Assembly: GCA_047517625.1 (NCBI GenBank) | Contig: JAKZSO010000088.1 | Location: 1-7,488, forward strand | Length of the DNA stretch: 7,488 nt | Source: JABHVE01 sp047517625 | GTDB lineage: Bacteria; Pseudomonadota; Alphaproteobacteria; UBA2966; CAIVPW01 | Reading direction: 5' to 3' | The notes under the pieces: model-generated | The model's input: only the letters and a program-made list of their open reading frames with translations | Told to the model about the DNA's origin: nothing | The model's database searches: none | Translations under genes and position numbers: made by a program | In this document: positions 1 to 5,865 of the stretch, piece after piece | Layout: every line of letters starts with the position of its first letter | How positions within the stretch are numbered: position 1 is the stretch's first letter

Positions 1-8
1 CTCCCCTA

Positions 9-60
9 TATCCGGTTTGCGCCCATTCTAGCCCTAGTGGGTGTGGGTCTAAACCGGATA
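9..60. repeat. 10-bp inverted repeat around the stop of the membrane-protein gene
   Basis: TATCCGGTTT at 9-18 is matched by its exact reverse complement AAACCGGATA at 51-60, leaving a 32-base loop. The right arm includes the first base of the stop codon of the leftmost gene (TAG on the minus strand, 51-49), so the gene ends inside the structure. On the minus strand no T-tract follows the left arm, so it is not a standard intrinsic terminator. It could be a weak transcript-end hairpin or a recombination scar. Confidence 0.35.
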
Positions 61-498
61 GGCAAGGATTGTTCCTAATTCTATTGTTCTTCCAACGTTT
101 ATTGGTCCGTCCACTCTTTCGAGATTGTGGATTAGAACAGATACATCAGTGAGCGGAAACTCTCCCTCATGAATAATCAACCAATGGAAATGCCCTCCTT
201 CAAAAAATGCCGGATGGCCATAGCAAAAGGAGTCACCTCCAGTAGCGTGGCCCCGTAGCTGCTCCGACATCTCAATGACTTTTTTGTTCCTGATTTGATC
301 GTCTTCGGCCCCGATGATTTGCCTGTGCCCAGACCAAAAAGCACCGCCAGCGGCGGCCAATGCCCCGAGAAACTGGACCCACCGGAACATCAAGGAGGGG
401 TAAAACTGATCACCGAATAGGCCTATTGAAAGAAGTAGTGCTCCGGCAAGTGTCGCTATCGCGGGCGTATAGGTCCTGTAGGCTGAATTAATTTTCAA
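49..498 (-). CDS. Small two-helix membrane protein, function unknown
   Basis: I do not recognise a named function. Read from TTG at 498 the product is 149 aa. Two hydrophobic segments lie near the N terminus, roughly residues 11-28 (around AIATLAGALLLSIGLFG) and 37-54 (around WVQFLGALAAAGGAFW). A soluble C-terminal part of about 90 residues follows, with HFHWLIIHEGEFPLTDVSV. This suggests a short membrane anchor carrying a beta-rich domain, which is inference. The frame stays open upstream to another TTG at 558 (169 aa), but the purine-rich AGGAAG ahead of 498 is a better ribosome site, and the G-run ahead of 558 belongs to an inverted repeat. Base composition is visibly more AT-rich than the rest of the window, suggesting a different origin. 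From memory, similar two-helix proteins run further after the 'LGT' region, so this copy may be truncated at its C terminus; that is uncertain. Confidence 0.55.
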   Translation of the reverse strand: MKINSAYRTYTPAIATLAGALLLSIGLFGDQFYPSLMFRWVQFLGALAAAGGAFWSGHRQIIGAEDDQIRNKKVIEMSEQLRGHATGGDSFCYGHPAFFEGGHFHWLIIHEGEFPLTDVSVLIHNLERVDGPINVGRTIELGTILAYPV

Positions 499-559
499 AT
501 CCTGTTTTCTTCCTGCAGTGAAAAACCGGGAAACGCCCCAACTACAATAGCGCCACAAT

Positions 560-596
560 CACCCCTGATAATCACCAATCCGACCCGTCAGGGGTG
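560..596. repeat. Perfect 9-bp inverted repeat upstream of the membrane-protein gene
   Basis: CACCCCTGA at 560-568 is exactly reverse-complemented by TCAGGGGTG at 588-596, with a 19-base spacer. It lies about 60 bases upstream of the preferred start (498) and touches the alternative TTG start (558). It could be an operator-type site for a dimeric regulator, a transcript hairpin, or a mobile-element end. The sequence alone does not decide. Confidence 0.45.
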
Positions 597-654
597 GGGG
601 TGCCGGTCTCTGTGTGAGTTGTTAAATAGGTATTCACTAGACGGCGGAAAGACA

Positions 655-687
655 CACAGGGGGGAGGATTACACAGGGGGAGGATTA
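655..687. repeat. G-rich tandem repeat, two copies
   Basis: Two adjacent near-identical units, CACAGGGGGGAGGATTA (655-671) and CACAGGGGGAGGATTA (672-687), differ by one G. Nothing here codes for protein. The unit suggests slippage or a duplication at a junction. It lies about 90 bases beyond the 3' end of tRNA-Asn. Confidence 0.6.
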
Positions 688-706
688 CCCCTCAAAAGCG
701 TTCCGG

Positions 707-726
707 TGGTGACTTTATGGTGACTT
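707..726. repeat. 9-bp direct repeat TGGTGACTT
   Basis: TGGTGACTT occurs at 707-715 and again at 718-726, an 11-base period, in the non-coding stretch beside the tRNA-Asn 3' end. One helical turn between copies would suit a protein-binding site, but a simple duplication is equally possible. Confidence 0.45.
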
Positions 727-773
727 GGAGAGGAAACCCGTCAGCCTTAGTTCGTTGGAACCAAGGCAGAGCT

Positions 774-848
774 TGGCTCCTCGGGCTGGATTCGAACCAG
801 CGACCTAGTGATTAACAGTCACCCGCTCTTCCGCTGAGCTACCGAGGA
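774..848 (-). tRNA. tRNA-Asn (anticodon GTT)
   Basis: The reverse complement folds as a complete tRNA. The acceptor stem is TCCTCGG with CCGAGGA, and a G discriminator and an encoded CCA follow (CCA is 776-774). The D arm is GCTC/GAGC. The anticodon stem GGTGA/TCACT closes the loop CTGTTAA, giving anticodon GTT (Asn). The T arm is GCTGG-TTCGAAT-CCAGC. The length of 75 nt is normal. It stands alone, with a possible -10 element just upstream. Its 3' end faces a repeat-rich, lower-GC segment, the usual orientation for integration into a tRNA gene, though no duplicated 3' end is visible here. Confidence 0.97.
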
Positions 849-1116
849 TCATGCCGTTTGCCAAGCGCCGGGTTATAGCAAGAGCCGCCGTCGGGCGCCA
901 TGGCGCAATGCTCTGGAGAAGCGAAGGATTGGGGCGGGTTAGTCGATACGGCGGCCGGAAAAATTTGCCGAAAATCAGGTCGGATTTGGGTGATCGGTGA
1001 AATCTGCCTCACTGCAGGGGCCACGCCGACTTCGGCGGAAAACCCGCGACCCAAGGCCGTGTGCGGGCTTGCCCACTTGTCCTTTTTGGGCCCGGGATTT
1101 GCATGGAATCTGGGTT
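849..1116. other. Non-coding stretch right of tRNA-Asn
   Basis: Apart from the possible tRNA-Asn -10 element, I see no gene. Open frames on both strands lack family motifs, and none has a convincing start. A small GCCG-ACTT-CGGC hairpin occurs near 1027-1038. Confidence 0.5.
872..877 (-). promoter_or_regulatory. Possible -10 element for tRNA-Asn
   Basis: TATAAC on the minus strand (877-872) lies 24 bases upstream of the first tRNA base, giving a leader of roughly 17 bases. No good -35 box is seen at the expected distance, so support rests on the -10 and its position. Confidence 0.35.
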
Positions 1117-1560
1117 ATGAGCCCATTACCGCCCGTGGCCCCCACACCGCCCACAGCGCCGGGCGTACCCCAAGTTCCGGGTGTGTCGGGGCCGTCGCCA
1201 ACCGCGGCTGTTTTCAAGTCCATGATGGGCCAGCCGTCAGCAGCCACTCCGGCCCCGACGACCGTGAGCCAGGCCCACTTGGCGGCCCCGGTCGGCAAGC
1301 CGCTGTTCGCGTTGGCCATGAAAATTTTGTGGAGGCGCACTGAAAAATCCGCGCGTCCGGCAGCTGCCGCCAGGGCGGCACTATTCGATATGGGCCAGGG
1401 CGCGCAGCCATCGGCGGTGGATGGCCGCAAGGCCGTGCTGGGAATTTATTTGGCCTTGCCCGCCGAAGTCGCCGCCTTCTTCTGGGGCCGGCGCAAGCCG
1501 GGCGGTCGAAAAAAGAAACGCAAGCAAGGCACACGCCGCCGCCAGGGCAGCGGGCGCTAA
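1117..1560 (+). CDS. Doubtful hypothetical protein, Pro/Ala-rich with a basic tail
   Basis: I do not recognise this product. From ATG 1117 it would be 147 aa. The first 35 or so residues are rich in Pro and small residues (PPVAPTPPTAPGVPQVPG), the middle is Ala-rich, and the end is strongly basic (GRKKKRKQGTRRRQGSGR). In its favour, codon third positions are GC-rich as in the neighbours, and the frame is open for over 440 bases. Against it, there is no clear ribosome site, no known domain, and long open frames on the opposite strand. The same frame continues past the TAA (1558-1560) to a stop at 1738-1740, so it may be a decayed or interrupted gene. It runs toward the convergent Rieske-ThDP gene. 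Confidence 0.3.
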   Translation: MSPLPPVAPTPPTAPGVPQVPGVSGPSPTAAVFKSMMGQPSAATPAPTTVSQAHLAAPVGKPLFALAMKILWRRTEKSARPAAAARAALFDMGQGAQPSAVDGRKAVLGIYLALPAEVAAFFWGRRKPGGRKKKRKQGTRRRQGSGR

Positions 1561-1740
1561 AATCAGTCCGCCGCCCTTATTGAATTGTTGCTCCGCAACA
1601 TTGGCGAACGGTTGAAAGCCCCTCCTTCGTTCGGGACGGGCGCAAAGCCCAAGGAAAAAACTAGTCCCGCGAACAGATCGCGACTGACGCGTCAGGCGCG
1701 CGAAGCTGATCGGAATCAGCAAGCGGGCGCCGCCAGCTAA
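1561..1740 (+). other. In-frame open extension after the hypothetical ORF
   Basis: After TAA at 1558-1560 the same frame runs 59 codons without a stop and ends at TAA 1738-1740. Those three bases overlap the TAG (1739-1737) of the convergent Rieske-ThDP gene. It would encode a charged segment including AALIELLLRNIGERLKAP. There is no ATG or clear ribosome site of its own. It may be the remains of a longer gene cut by a nonsense mutation, or just chance openness in GC-rich DNA. A 6-bp hairpin (TGTTGC/GCAACA, 1586-1600) lies inside it. Confidence 0.25.
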
Positions 1741-3729
1741 ATAAGCTCTGGGTCGCTGATGATTTCTACCAGAGACGGGCCTTCCACGGCCAATGCGTCA
1801 GCAATGGCTTGGTCCAAGTCGCCCTGATCGGTCACCCGAAACCCCGTGCCACCGCACAAATTGGCGAATTCGGCGAAGCTTGGATTGTGCAAGGTCGGTT
1901 TGCCACACTGGGAAATTCTCCTCCCGCTGTTCTTTGGCAATTCTCGCGATTTTACTGTTGTTCAAAAGGATGTGGGTGATGTCCATGCCGTACATGACAG
2001 CGGTGGTGAAATCCCCCAGGTACTGACCGAACCCACCGTCGCCGCTGACCGAAACCACCTTGCGGCCGTTCAATTCTGGGAAATCTTGGGTCGCCGACCA
2101 TGCGCCAAGGGCCGCAGGAAACGCGAACCCGATCGACCCCAAATAGCCTGACATCAAGATTGATTGGCGGGTGCATTCGAAATAACGGCCAAAGGAGTAG
2201 GTATTGTTGCCAACGTCCACTGCGATGACGGCATCCTCGGGCAACGTCCGGCTCATTGAGGCAAAAATCGCAGCCGAATTGACACCACGGCCATTGTCGT
2301 CGTTGGCGCGACTTGCCTTTTCCGCACGCCAAATCGCCCAGCGTTCGGCGATCTCGTCGCTTTGGTCTTGAGCTATGATGTCGTCGCCCAACCGTTCTGT
2401 CAGGATGGCTGCGGTGGTGGCGATCCCCCCACACACCGGGGCCGCGACAGGCTGGGTTTTTCCCAGCATCATCTGATCGAAATCCACCTGAATGATGGGT
2501 TTGGATTTATCTATGCCGGTGTGATTCGAAAACGATGCGCCAAAGACCAAGATCAAATCACTCTCGTTCATGAACCAGCTGGCGACCGGCGTTCCCGAGT
2601 GGCCGAGATTACCCCCGAATAACGGGTGGGCGTCGGACATCTGGCCCTTACCTTTGAACGTGGTGACCACCGGTGCGCCCAGCTTTTCCGCCAGGGCAAT
2701 GACTTTGTCCATGCCCATCTTGGCCCCATACCCGGCGATGATGATGGGTCGAGACGCACCCGCGATCAGCGAGAGCGCCTTGGCCAACGATGCCTCCGAC
2801 GGCGTGATCGCATCGTCCCCCAGCCGTCCATCGGGGCCGGAGGCACTGGCGGGATTCGGGCATGGAATGGTCTGCACATCATCGGGGAAAATTAAATGGG
2901 CCACGTCGCGATTGACGATGGCGTTTTTACACGCCAAGGCCATGAGTTCGGCATGATTGGATCCGGAATAGACCGTTTGGCTGAACCGGGTGACCGCCTG
3001 AAATGCCGACGCCAAGTCGATATCCTGGAACATGCCGGGGCCCAGCACCTGGACATCGACTTGGCCGGTCAAGGCTAGAACAGGTGCCCGGTCCACCTTG
3101 GCATCCCACAAACCGGTGAGCAGGTTGGTGGCACCCGGTCCGGCAATTGTCAGGCAGGCCGCCGATCGCCCGGAAATTTTAGCGTACCCCGAACAGGCGA
3201 ACGATGCGGCACCTTCGTGGCGAACCCCGATGTATGTCAGGGCGCCTTGTTCCTCTTGGCCGCGAAGGGCATCCGCCAGGCCCAAATTGGAATGCCCAAC
3301 CATGCCGAAAACGCGGCGCACCCCCCAGTTGACCATTGTCTGGGCCATGACCTCGGTGACCGTATAGGGGCGTTTGGCCACTTTTTCGACGGCGACGTAA
3401 ATCCCGTCTTCTCGCTTCTCCACTTCGAACATTTCTTGGCCGGAGTCTTCATGGCCTCCTGGGGGCTTGCCGGTCAGGGGGTCAAAATCCCAGCCATGCC
3501 AGGGACAACGCAGCCACTGGCGACCGTCGGTCCCTTTTTCGATGGATCCTTCGCCCAGTGGGCCCCCCTCGTGAGGGCATCGGGCGTCCATGGCCGACCA
3601 TTGATGATCAAAATGGACCAAGGCAAGCGTGCGTGCCCCAGCGTTGACAGCTCTGACGCGCCCTTCAGGAGTCTCCCCCAAGTCGGCAACCCGATGCCAC
3701 TTGGTTTTGGTCTCCGTGCTTCCCGCCAT
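1737..3729 (-). CDS. Rieske [2Fe-2S]-thiamine diphosphate enzyme fusion, frameshifted near 3' end
   Basis: This encodes a two-part redox enzyme; positions count from ATG 3729. Residues about 8-115 are a Rieske domain with cluster ligands Cys51-X-His53 (CPHEGG) and Cys75-X2-His78 (CPWHGW). Residues about 120-655 form a complete ThDP enzyme of the pyruvate oxidase/acetolactate synthase superfamily. Its N-terminal domain has catalytic Glu172 in VRHEGAAS and IAGPGATNLL; a central domain lies around 310-445; the C-terminal domain has the ThDP/metal motif GDG (563-565) through Asn-Asn (590-591). Such enzymes decarboxylate 2-oxoacids or ligate the product; the substrate is not readable here. ATG 3729 is preferred over TTG 3762 because GGGAA precedes it at suitable spacing. 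After Leu613 the frame must skip one base (1890-1893) to reach HNPSFAEFANLCGG and the end ISDPELI, giving 663 aa. Read literally, the protein ends in 30 unrelated residues. It stands alone downstream of tRNA-Cys on the same strand. Confidence 0.85.
1890..1893 (-). other. One-base frameshift site in the Rieske-ThDP gene
   Basis: On the minus strand the upstream frame reads GAC CTT GCA CAA, while the homologous C-terminal frame reads ACC TTG CAC AAT. Both encode Leu at the junction, so one extra base within CTTG (1893-1890) restores WQTDLHNPSFAEF. There is no stop codon at the site and no homopolymer run, so programmed shifting has little support. A real mutation or a sequencing/assembly error is more likely. 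Confidence 0.8.
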
Positions 3730-4037
3730 CTCAAATTCCCATCCGGAGCATGCGCGGTTCAATTACCCTATGCCCGCAGGCAACGGCGCTCACCATGGCA
3801 GCACAGGTCGCCAAACAACAATGAAAATTGTGGGAGCAAGAAAACGCTGCGTCTGTAGGTTTCTTGACCGCTTCGCCGCCAATTCCGGTGCTTCTTGAGT
3901 GTTGAATTTGGGGCGGGCTCGGGTGTCCTGAGGATCAACCGACTGGTTGGCGGCAAGTGCGGATCGCGCTCACCACAACTCGATTGCTGCTCGGTCGCGC
4001 CGGGCGCGTGAATCTGAACGTTTCTAAAAAACGAAAA
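3730..4037. other. Non-coding gap between the Rieske-ThDP gene and tRNA-Cys
   Basis: No gene is supported in these 308 bases; open frames on either strand are short and lack motifs. The stretch should contain the promoter of the Rieske-ThDP gene (minus strand), but I find no convincing -35/-10 pair. It holds a small inverted repeat ACAAT-GAAA-ATTGT (3818-3831), which could be an operator half-site pair, and the palindrome CGCGCC-G-GGCGCG (3996-4008). Confidence 0.5.
4019..4037 (-). terminator. Possible terminator after tRNA-Cys
   Basis: Directly after the CCA end, the minus strand reads TTTTCGTTTTTTAGAAACG. It combines two T-runs with a small CGTTT/AAACG hairpin. The T-rich tract right after a GC-rich tRNA fold could end transcription, but the hairpin is weak and follows the first T-run. 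Confidence 0.35.
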
Positions 4038-4111
4038 TGGAGGCCAGGACCGGACTCGAACCGGTGTACACGGCTTTGCAGGCCGCTGCGTAGCCACTCC
4101 GCCACCTGGCC
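4038..4111 (-). tRNA. tRNA-Cys (anticodon GCA)
   Basis: The reverse complement folds as a 74-nt tRNA. The acceptor stem is GGCCAGG with CCTGGCC, followed by discriminator T (U73, the identity base of tRNA-Cys) and an encoded CCA (4040-4038). The anticodon stem GCGGC/GCCGT closes the loop CTGCAAA, giving anticodon GCA (Cys). The T arm is ACCGG-TTCGAGT-CCGGT. It has its own promoter upstream and is transcribed toward the Rieske-ThDP gene and away from pcm. Confidence 0.97.
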
Positions 4112-4135
4112 ATTCACCTTCATAACCCGCGTCGG

Positions 4136-4164
4136 GGTATAGTGCTGGGTCAACACCGGGTCAA
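4136..4164 (-). promoter_or_regulatory. Sigma-70-type promoter for tRNA-Cys
   Basis: On the minus strand, TTGACC (4164-4159) and TATACC (4141-4136) are separated by exactly 17 bases, and the expected start lies about 18 bases before the tRNA. GGGTCAA on the plus strand is duplicated (4147-4153 and 4158-4164), so a second -35-like TTGACC sits inside the spacer. Confidence 0.6.
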
Positions 4165-4204
4165 GGCGGCCCGCATTTTGCCCGCAACCCACAAAACGCG
4201 CGGA

Positions 4205-4233
4205 TTGCCAACCTTGTTAACGACTTCTATATA
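4205..4233 (+). promoter_or_regulatory. Sigma-70-type promoter for pcm
   Basis: TTGCCA (4205-4210) and TATATA (4228-4233) have an ideal 17-base spacer. Transcription would start near 4240, leaving a leader of about 28 bases before the pcm ATG at 4268. It is divergent from the tRNA-Cys promoter 40 bases to the left, so the two could influence each other. Confidence 0.6.
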
Positions 4234-4267
4234 CCCATGAACCCGACGCAAACCGCCGAGTTTTGCA

Positions 4268-4921
4268 ATGCCTGATTTCGCCGCCGCCCGCCGCTCCATG
4301 GTCGATAGCCAGCTCAAGCCCAACCAAATTGTCGACCAGCGCGTGGCCCAAGCGATGGCGGAGGTGCCCCGGGAATTGTTTGTGCCGGAAACCTTGGCCG
4401 CGGTGGCGTATGTGGACGAAGATTTGCCCATCGCCCCGGGCCGGTTCTTGATGGAACCCATTGTTTTTGCCAGGCTTTTGCAGGCGGCGGCGATCGAGCC
4501 CAACGACATTGTGTTGGATCTGGGCTGCGGCACCGGCTATTCCACGGCGGTTTTGGCGCGCCTGGCCAACGCCGTCGTTGCGATCGAGCCCGACCCGGAC
4601 TTGCGGGCCCGGGCGGAAACCGTGATGGCCAAAATCGGCGCTGACAACACGGCCATCGTCGATGGCGATTTGACCATTGGAAGCCCTGACCAAGGGCCGT
4701 TTGACGTGATTTTCCTAAACGGGGCAGCCGAACAAATCCCCGATGGGCTGGTTGATCAGCTGGCCGATGGCGGCCGCTTGGTGGCGGTCCAGGTTCGCAA
4801 CGGTGTCGGCAAGACCACGGTTTTTGAACGCCAAGGCGATTTGGTTGGCGCCCGGGAATTGTTCGATGCGGCAATTCCGGTGCTGCCGGGATTTGCCAGC
4901 CGCCCTGGTTTCGTGTTCTAG
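4268..4921 (+). CDS. pcm: Protein-L-isoaspartate O-methyltransferase family protein
   Basis: This is a 217-aa SAM-dependent methyltransferase of the Pcm family, which repairs proteins by methylating isoaspartyl residues in the cytoplasm. The SAM-binding motif I is clear: VLDLGCGTGYSTAVLA at about 82-97, with acidic IEPDP near 106-110 ending the second strand. FDVIFLNGA (145-153) is the motif-II-like strand. The N-terminal AARRSMVDSQLKPNQIVDQR and GRFLMEP (58-64) resemble the alphaproteobacterial branch; LMEP stands where classical enzymes have the S/T-x-P substrate loop. That substitution makes true isoaspartate repair activity uncertain. The length is normal. ATG 4268 has only a weak ribosome site, but a good promoter lies just upstream. 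popZ follows after 175 bases; in relatives I would expect a tolC-like gene in between. Confidence 0.85.
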   Translation: MPDFAAARRSMVDSQLKPNQIVDQRVAQAMAEVPRELFVPETLAAVAYVDEDLPIAPGRFLMEPIVFARLLQAAAIEPNDIVLDLGCGTGYSTAVLARLANAVVAIEPDPDLRARAETVMAKIGADNTAIVDGDLTIGSPDQGPFDVIFLNGAAEQIPDGLVDQLADGGRLVAVQVRNGVGKTTVFERQGDLVGARELFDAAIPVLPGFASRPGFVF

Positions 4922-4970
4922 GCAATGAATTCAGGGCGTCAAGACAGCCATTTATTGGCCCCGTACGGGA

Positions 4971-5003
4971 TTGATTCCCTTTGACAAATGGGCTCTATAT
5001 AGT
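4971..5003 (+). promoter_or_regulatory. Possible popZ promoter
   Basis: TTGACA (4981-4986) is a consensus -35, but the nearest -10-like TATATA/TATAGT (4996-5003) is only 9-11 bases away, too close for standard sigma-70. TTGATT (4971-4976) pairs with TATATA at a long 19-base spacing. CTATATA here also resembles the pcm -10 region. A promoter in this gap is likely; the exact pairing is not settled. Confidence 0.35.
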
Positions 5004-5096
5004 GATTGCTGTGGCTGCACCTACTAAAACTAGTTGCAGGTTAGTTAATTTGTCCGGCGTTTGTACTTTCCGTAGCGGGTGACTGGGGGCTAATCT

Positions 5097-5801
5097 GTGG
5101 CCGAGGAAGAAGCCCAACACGAACCGACAATGGAGGAGATTCTCTCCTCTATCCGTCGGATTATTTCCGAGGACGGTGAGCCGGTCGAGGAGGAAGAAGA
5201 ATCCCCTGAGCCTGAGCCAAGACCCGAGCCTGAGCCGGAACCGGAACCCGAACCGGTGGCCGCGGCGGAGCCGGAACCAGAGCCTGAGCCAGAACCCGAG
5301 GAAGACCCTTTCGATATGGAGGCGGTCCCCGCGGCAGCGGCGACACCCGAGCCCGAACCCGAGCCAGAACCAGAACCCGAGCCTGAACCGGAGCCAGAAC
5401 CCGAGCCCGAGCCGGAAATGGCGGTGGAAGAGGCGTTCGATGACAACGTCCTGGAACTGACCGACGCGGTGGAGGAAGATGGCGATATTCTTGATTTGAA
5501 ACAGCCCCAACCGGCGGTGGCCGGGCCGGCCGCGACGAGTGCCCCTGGGCCCTATGACGACAGCCTGGTGTCGGACCCAACGGCGGACGCCACAACGGCG
5601 GCGTTCTCGGTGTTGGCCGGTGCGGTCTCGGACGCCAAGGGCGTGGCCTTGGGCCGCACCCACCATACGCTGGAAGAAGTTGTGCGGGAGTTATTGCGTC
5701 CCATGCTCAAAGAATGGCTTGACGCCAACCTTGAGCCCATTGTCGCCCGGGCGGTGGAGCGCGAAATCACCAAACTGGCCGGCCGCGCCGACAACGATTA
5801 A
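5097..5801 (+). CDS. popZ: Pole-organising protein PopZ (DUF2497 family)
   Basis: PopZ self-assembles into a matrix at the cell pole, where it anchors the ParB-parS centromere complex and polar signalling proteins. This 234-aa copy has the family's three parts. The N-terminal recruiting helix is EPTMEEILSSIRRIISED at 9-26. A disordered, acidic, Pro-rich middle follows. The C-terminal assembly helices span about 191-228 (LEEVVRELLRPMLKEWLDAN). The family signature VLELTD lies at 118-123. The middle is extreme: 12 uninterrupted Pro-Glu units at 84-107 and further Pro-Glu runs at 37-53 and 58-68. It starts at GTG 5097, supported by GGGGG at 5085-5089 and by the conserved motif nine residues in. 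The stop codon leads straight into a strong hairpin. The Caulobacter protein, from memory, is somewhat shorter, mainly in this linker. Confidence 0.93.
   Translation: MAEEEAQHEPTMEEILSSIRRIISEDGEPVEEEEESPEPEPRPEPEPEPEPEPVAAAEPEPEPEPEPEEDPFDMEAVPAAAATPEPEPEPEPEPEPEPEPEPEPEPEMAVEEAFDDNVLELTDAVEEDGDILDLKQPQPAVAGPAATSAPGPYDDSLVSDPTADATTAAFSVLAGAVSDAKGVALGRTHHTLEEVVRELLRPMLKEWLDANLEPIVARAVEREITKLAGRADND
5205..5417 (+). repeat. Degenerate hexanucleotide repeats encoding Pro-Glu runs in popZ
   Basis: Pro-Glu dipeptide codons repeat in three blocks: 5205-5255, 5268-5300 and 5346-5417 (12 perfect units in the last). All four Pro codons and both Glu codons are mixed, so the DNA repeats are degenerate while the protein repeat is nearly perfect. 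This suggests the peptide pattern is old and kept by selection rather than a recent slippage expansion. Confidence 0.9.
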
Positions 5802-5832
5802 CCACCTGGCGCGCCGGGCGTGCTAGGGTGGT
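5801..5832 (+). terminator. Strong hairpin directly after the popZ stop
   Basis: Starting on the last base of the TAA, ACCACCTGGCGCGCC pairs with the following GGCGTGCTAGGGTGGT: about 14 pairs, one bulged G (5828), two or three G-T pairs and a very tight loop around 5815-5817. Only a short, interrupted T-rich tract (TTGTT) follows, so it is an imperfect intrinsic terminator. It may also act as an mRNA 3'-end barrier. Confidence 0.55.
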
Positions 5833-5865
5833 TGTTCCCTAAGGCGCTGCATTGATTCCATCCTC

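Noticed and set aside
655..726. CRISPR array in the repeat-rich stretch
   Set aside because: Only two short adjacent repeats with no spacers of regular length.
900..1343. 147-codon plus-strand open frame
   Set aside because: No family motif and unfavourable composition (many Cys, Trp, His, Pro without pattern); it overlaps the slightly better frame at 1117.
1381..1722. Minus-strand frame with a hydrophobic stretch (LILAPAALAAACALLAFLF)
   Set aside because: The stretch is the antisense of Arg/Lys/Gln codons on the plus strand. Codon third positions are mixed and no ribosome site is clear; neither strand is convincing, so it was not called.
1890..1893. Programmed +1 frameshifting in the Rieske-ThDP gene
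   Set aside because: There is no stop codon at the site, no Shine-Dalgarno-like stimulator at the right distance, and no biological reason for a truncated form.
3935..4192. 85-codon minus-strand frame over tRNA-Cys
   Set aside because: It runs straight through a clear tRNA gene and its promoter.
5090..5446. Minus-strand frame coding long Gly-Ser repeats
   Set aside because: It is the mirror of the Pro-Glu codons of popZ (GAG/CCN read backwards) and has no features of its own.
4995..5666. Minus-strand frame rich in Phe, Trp, Leu and Arg opposite popZ
   Set aside because: Also produced by the repeat on the popZ strand; popZ is unmistakable.
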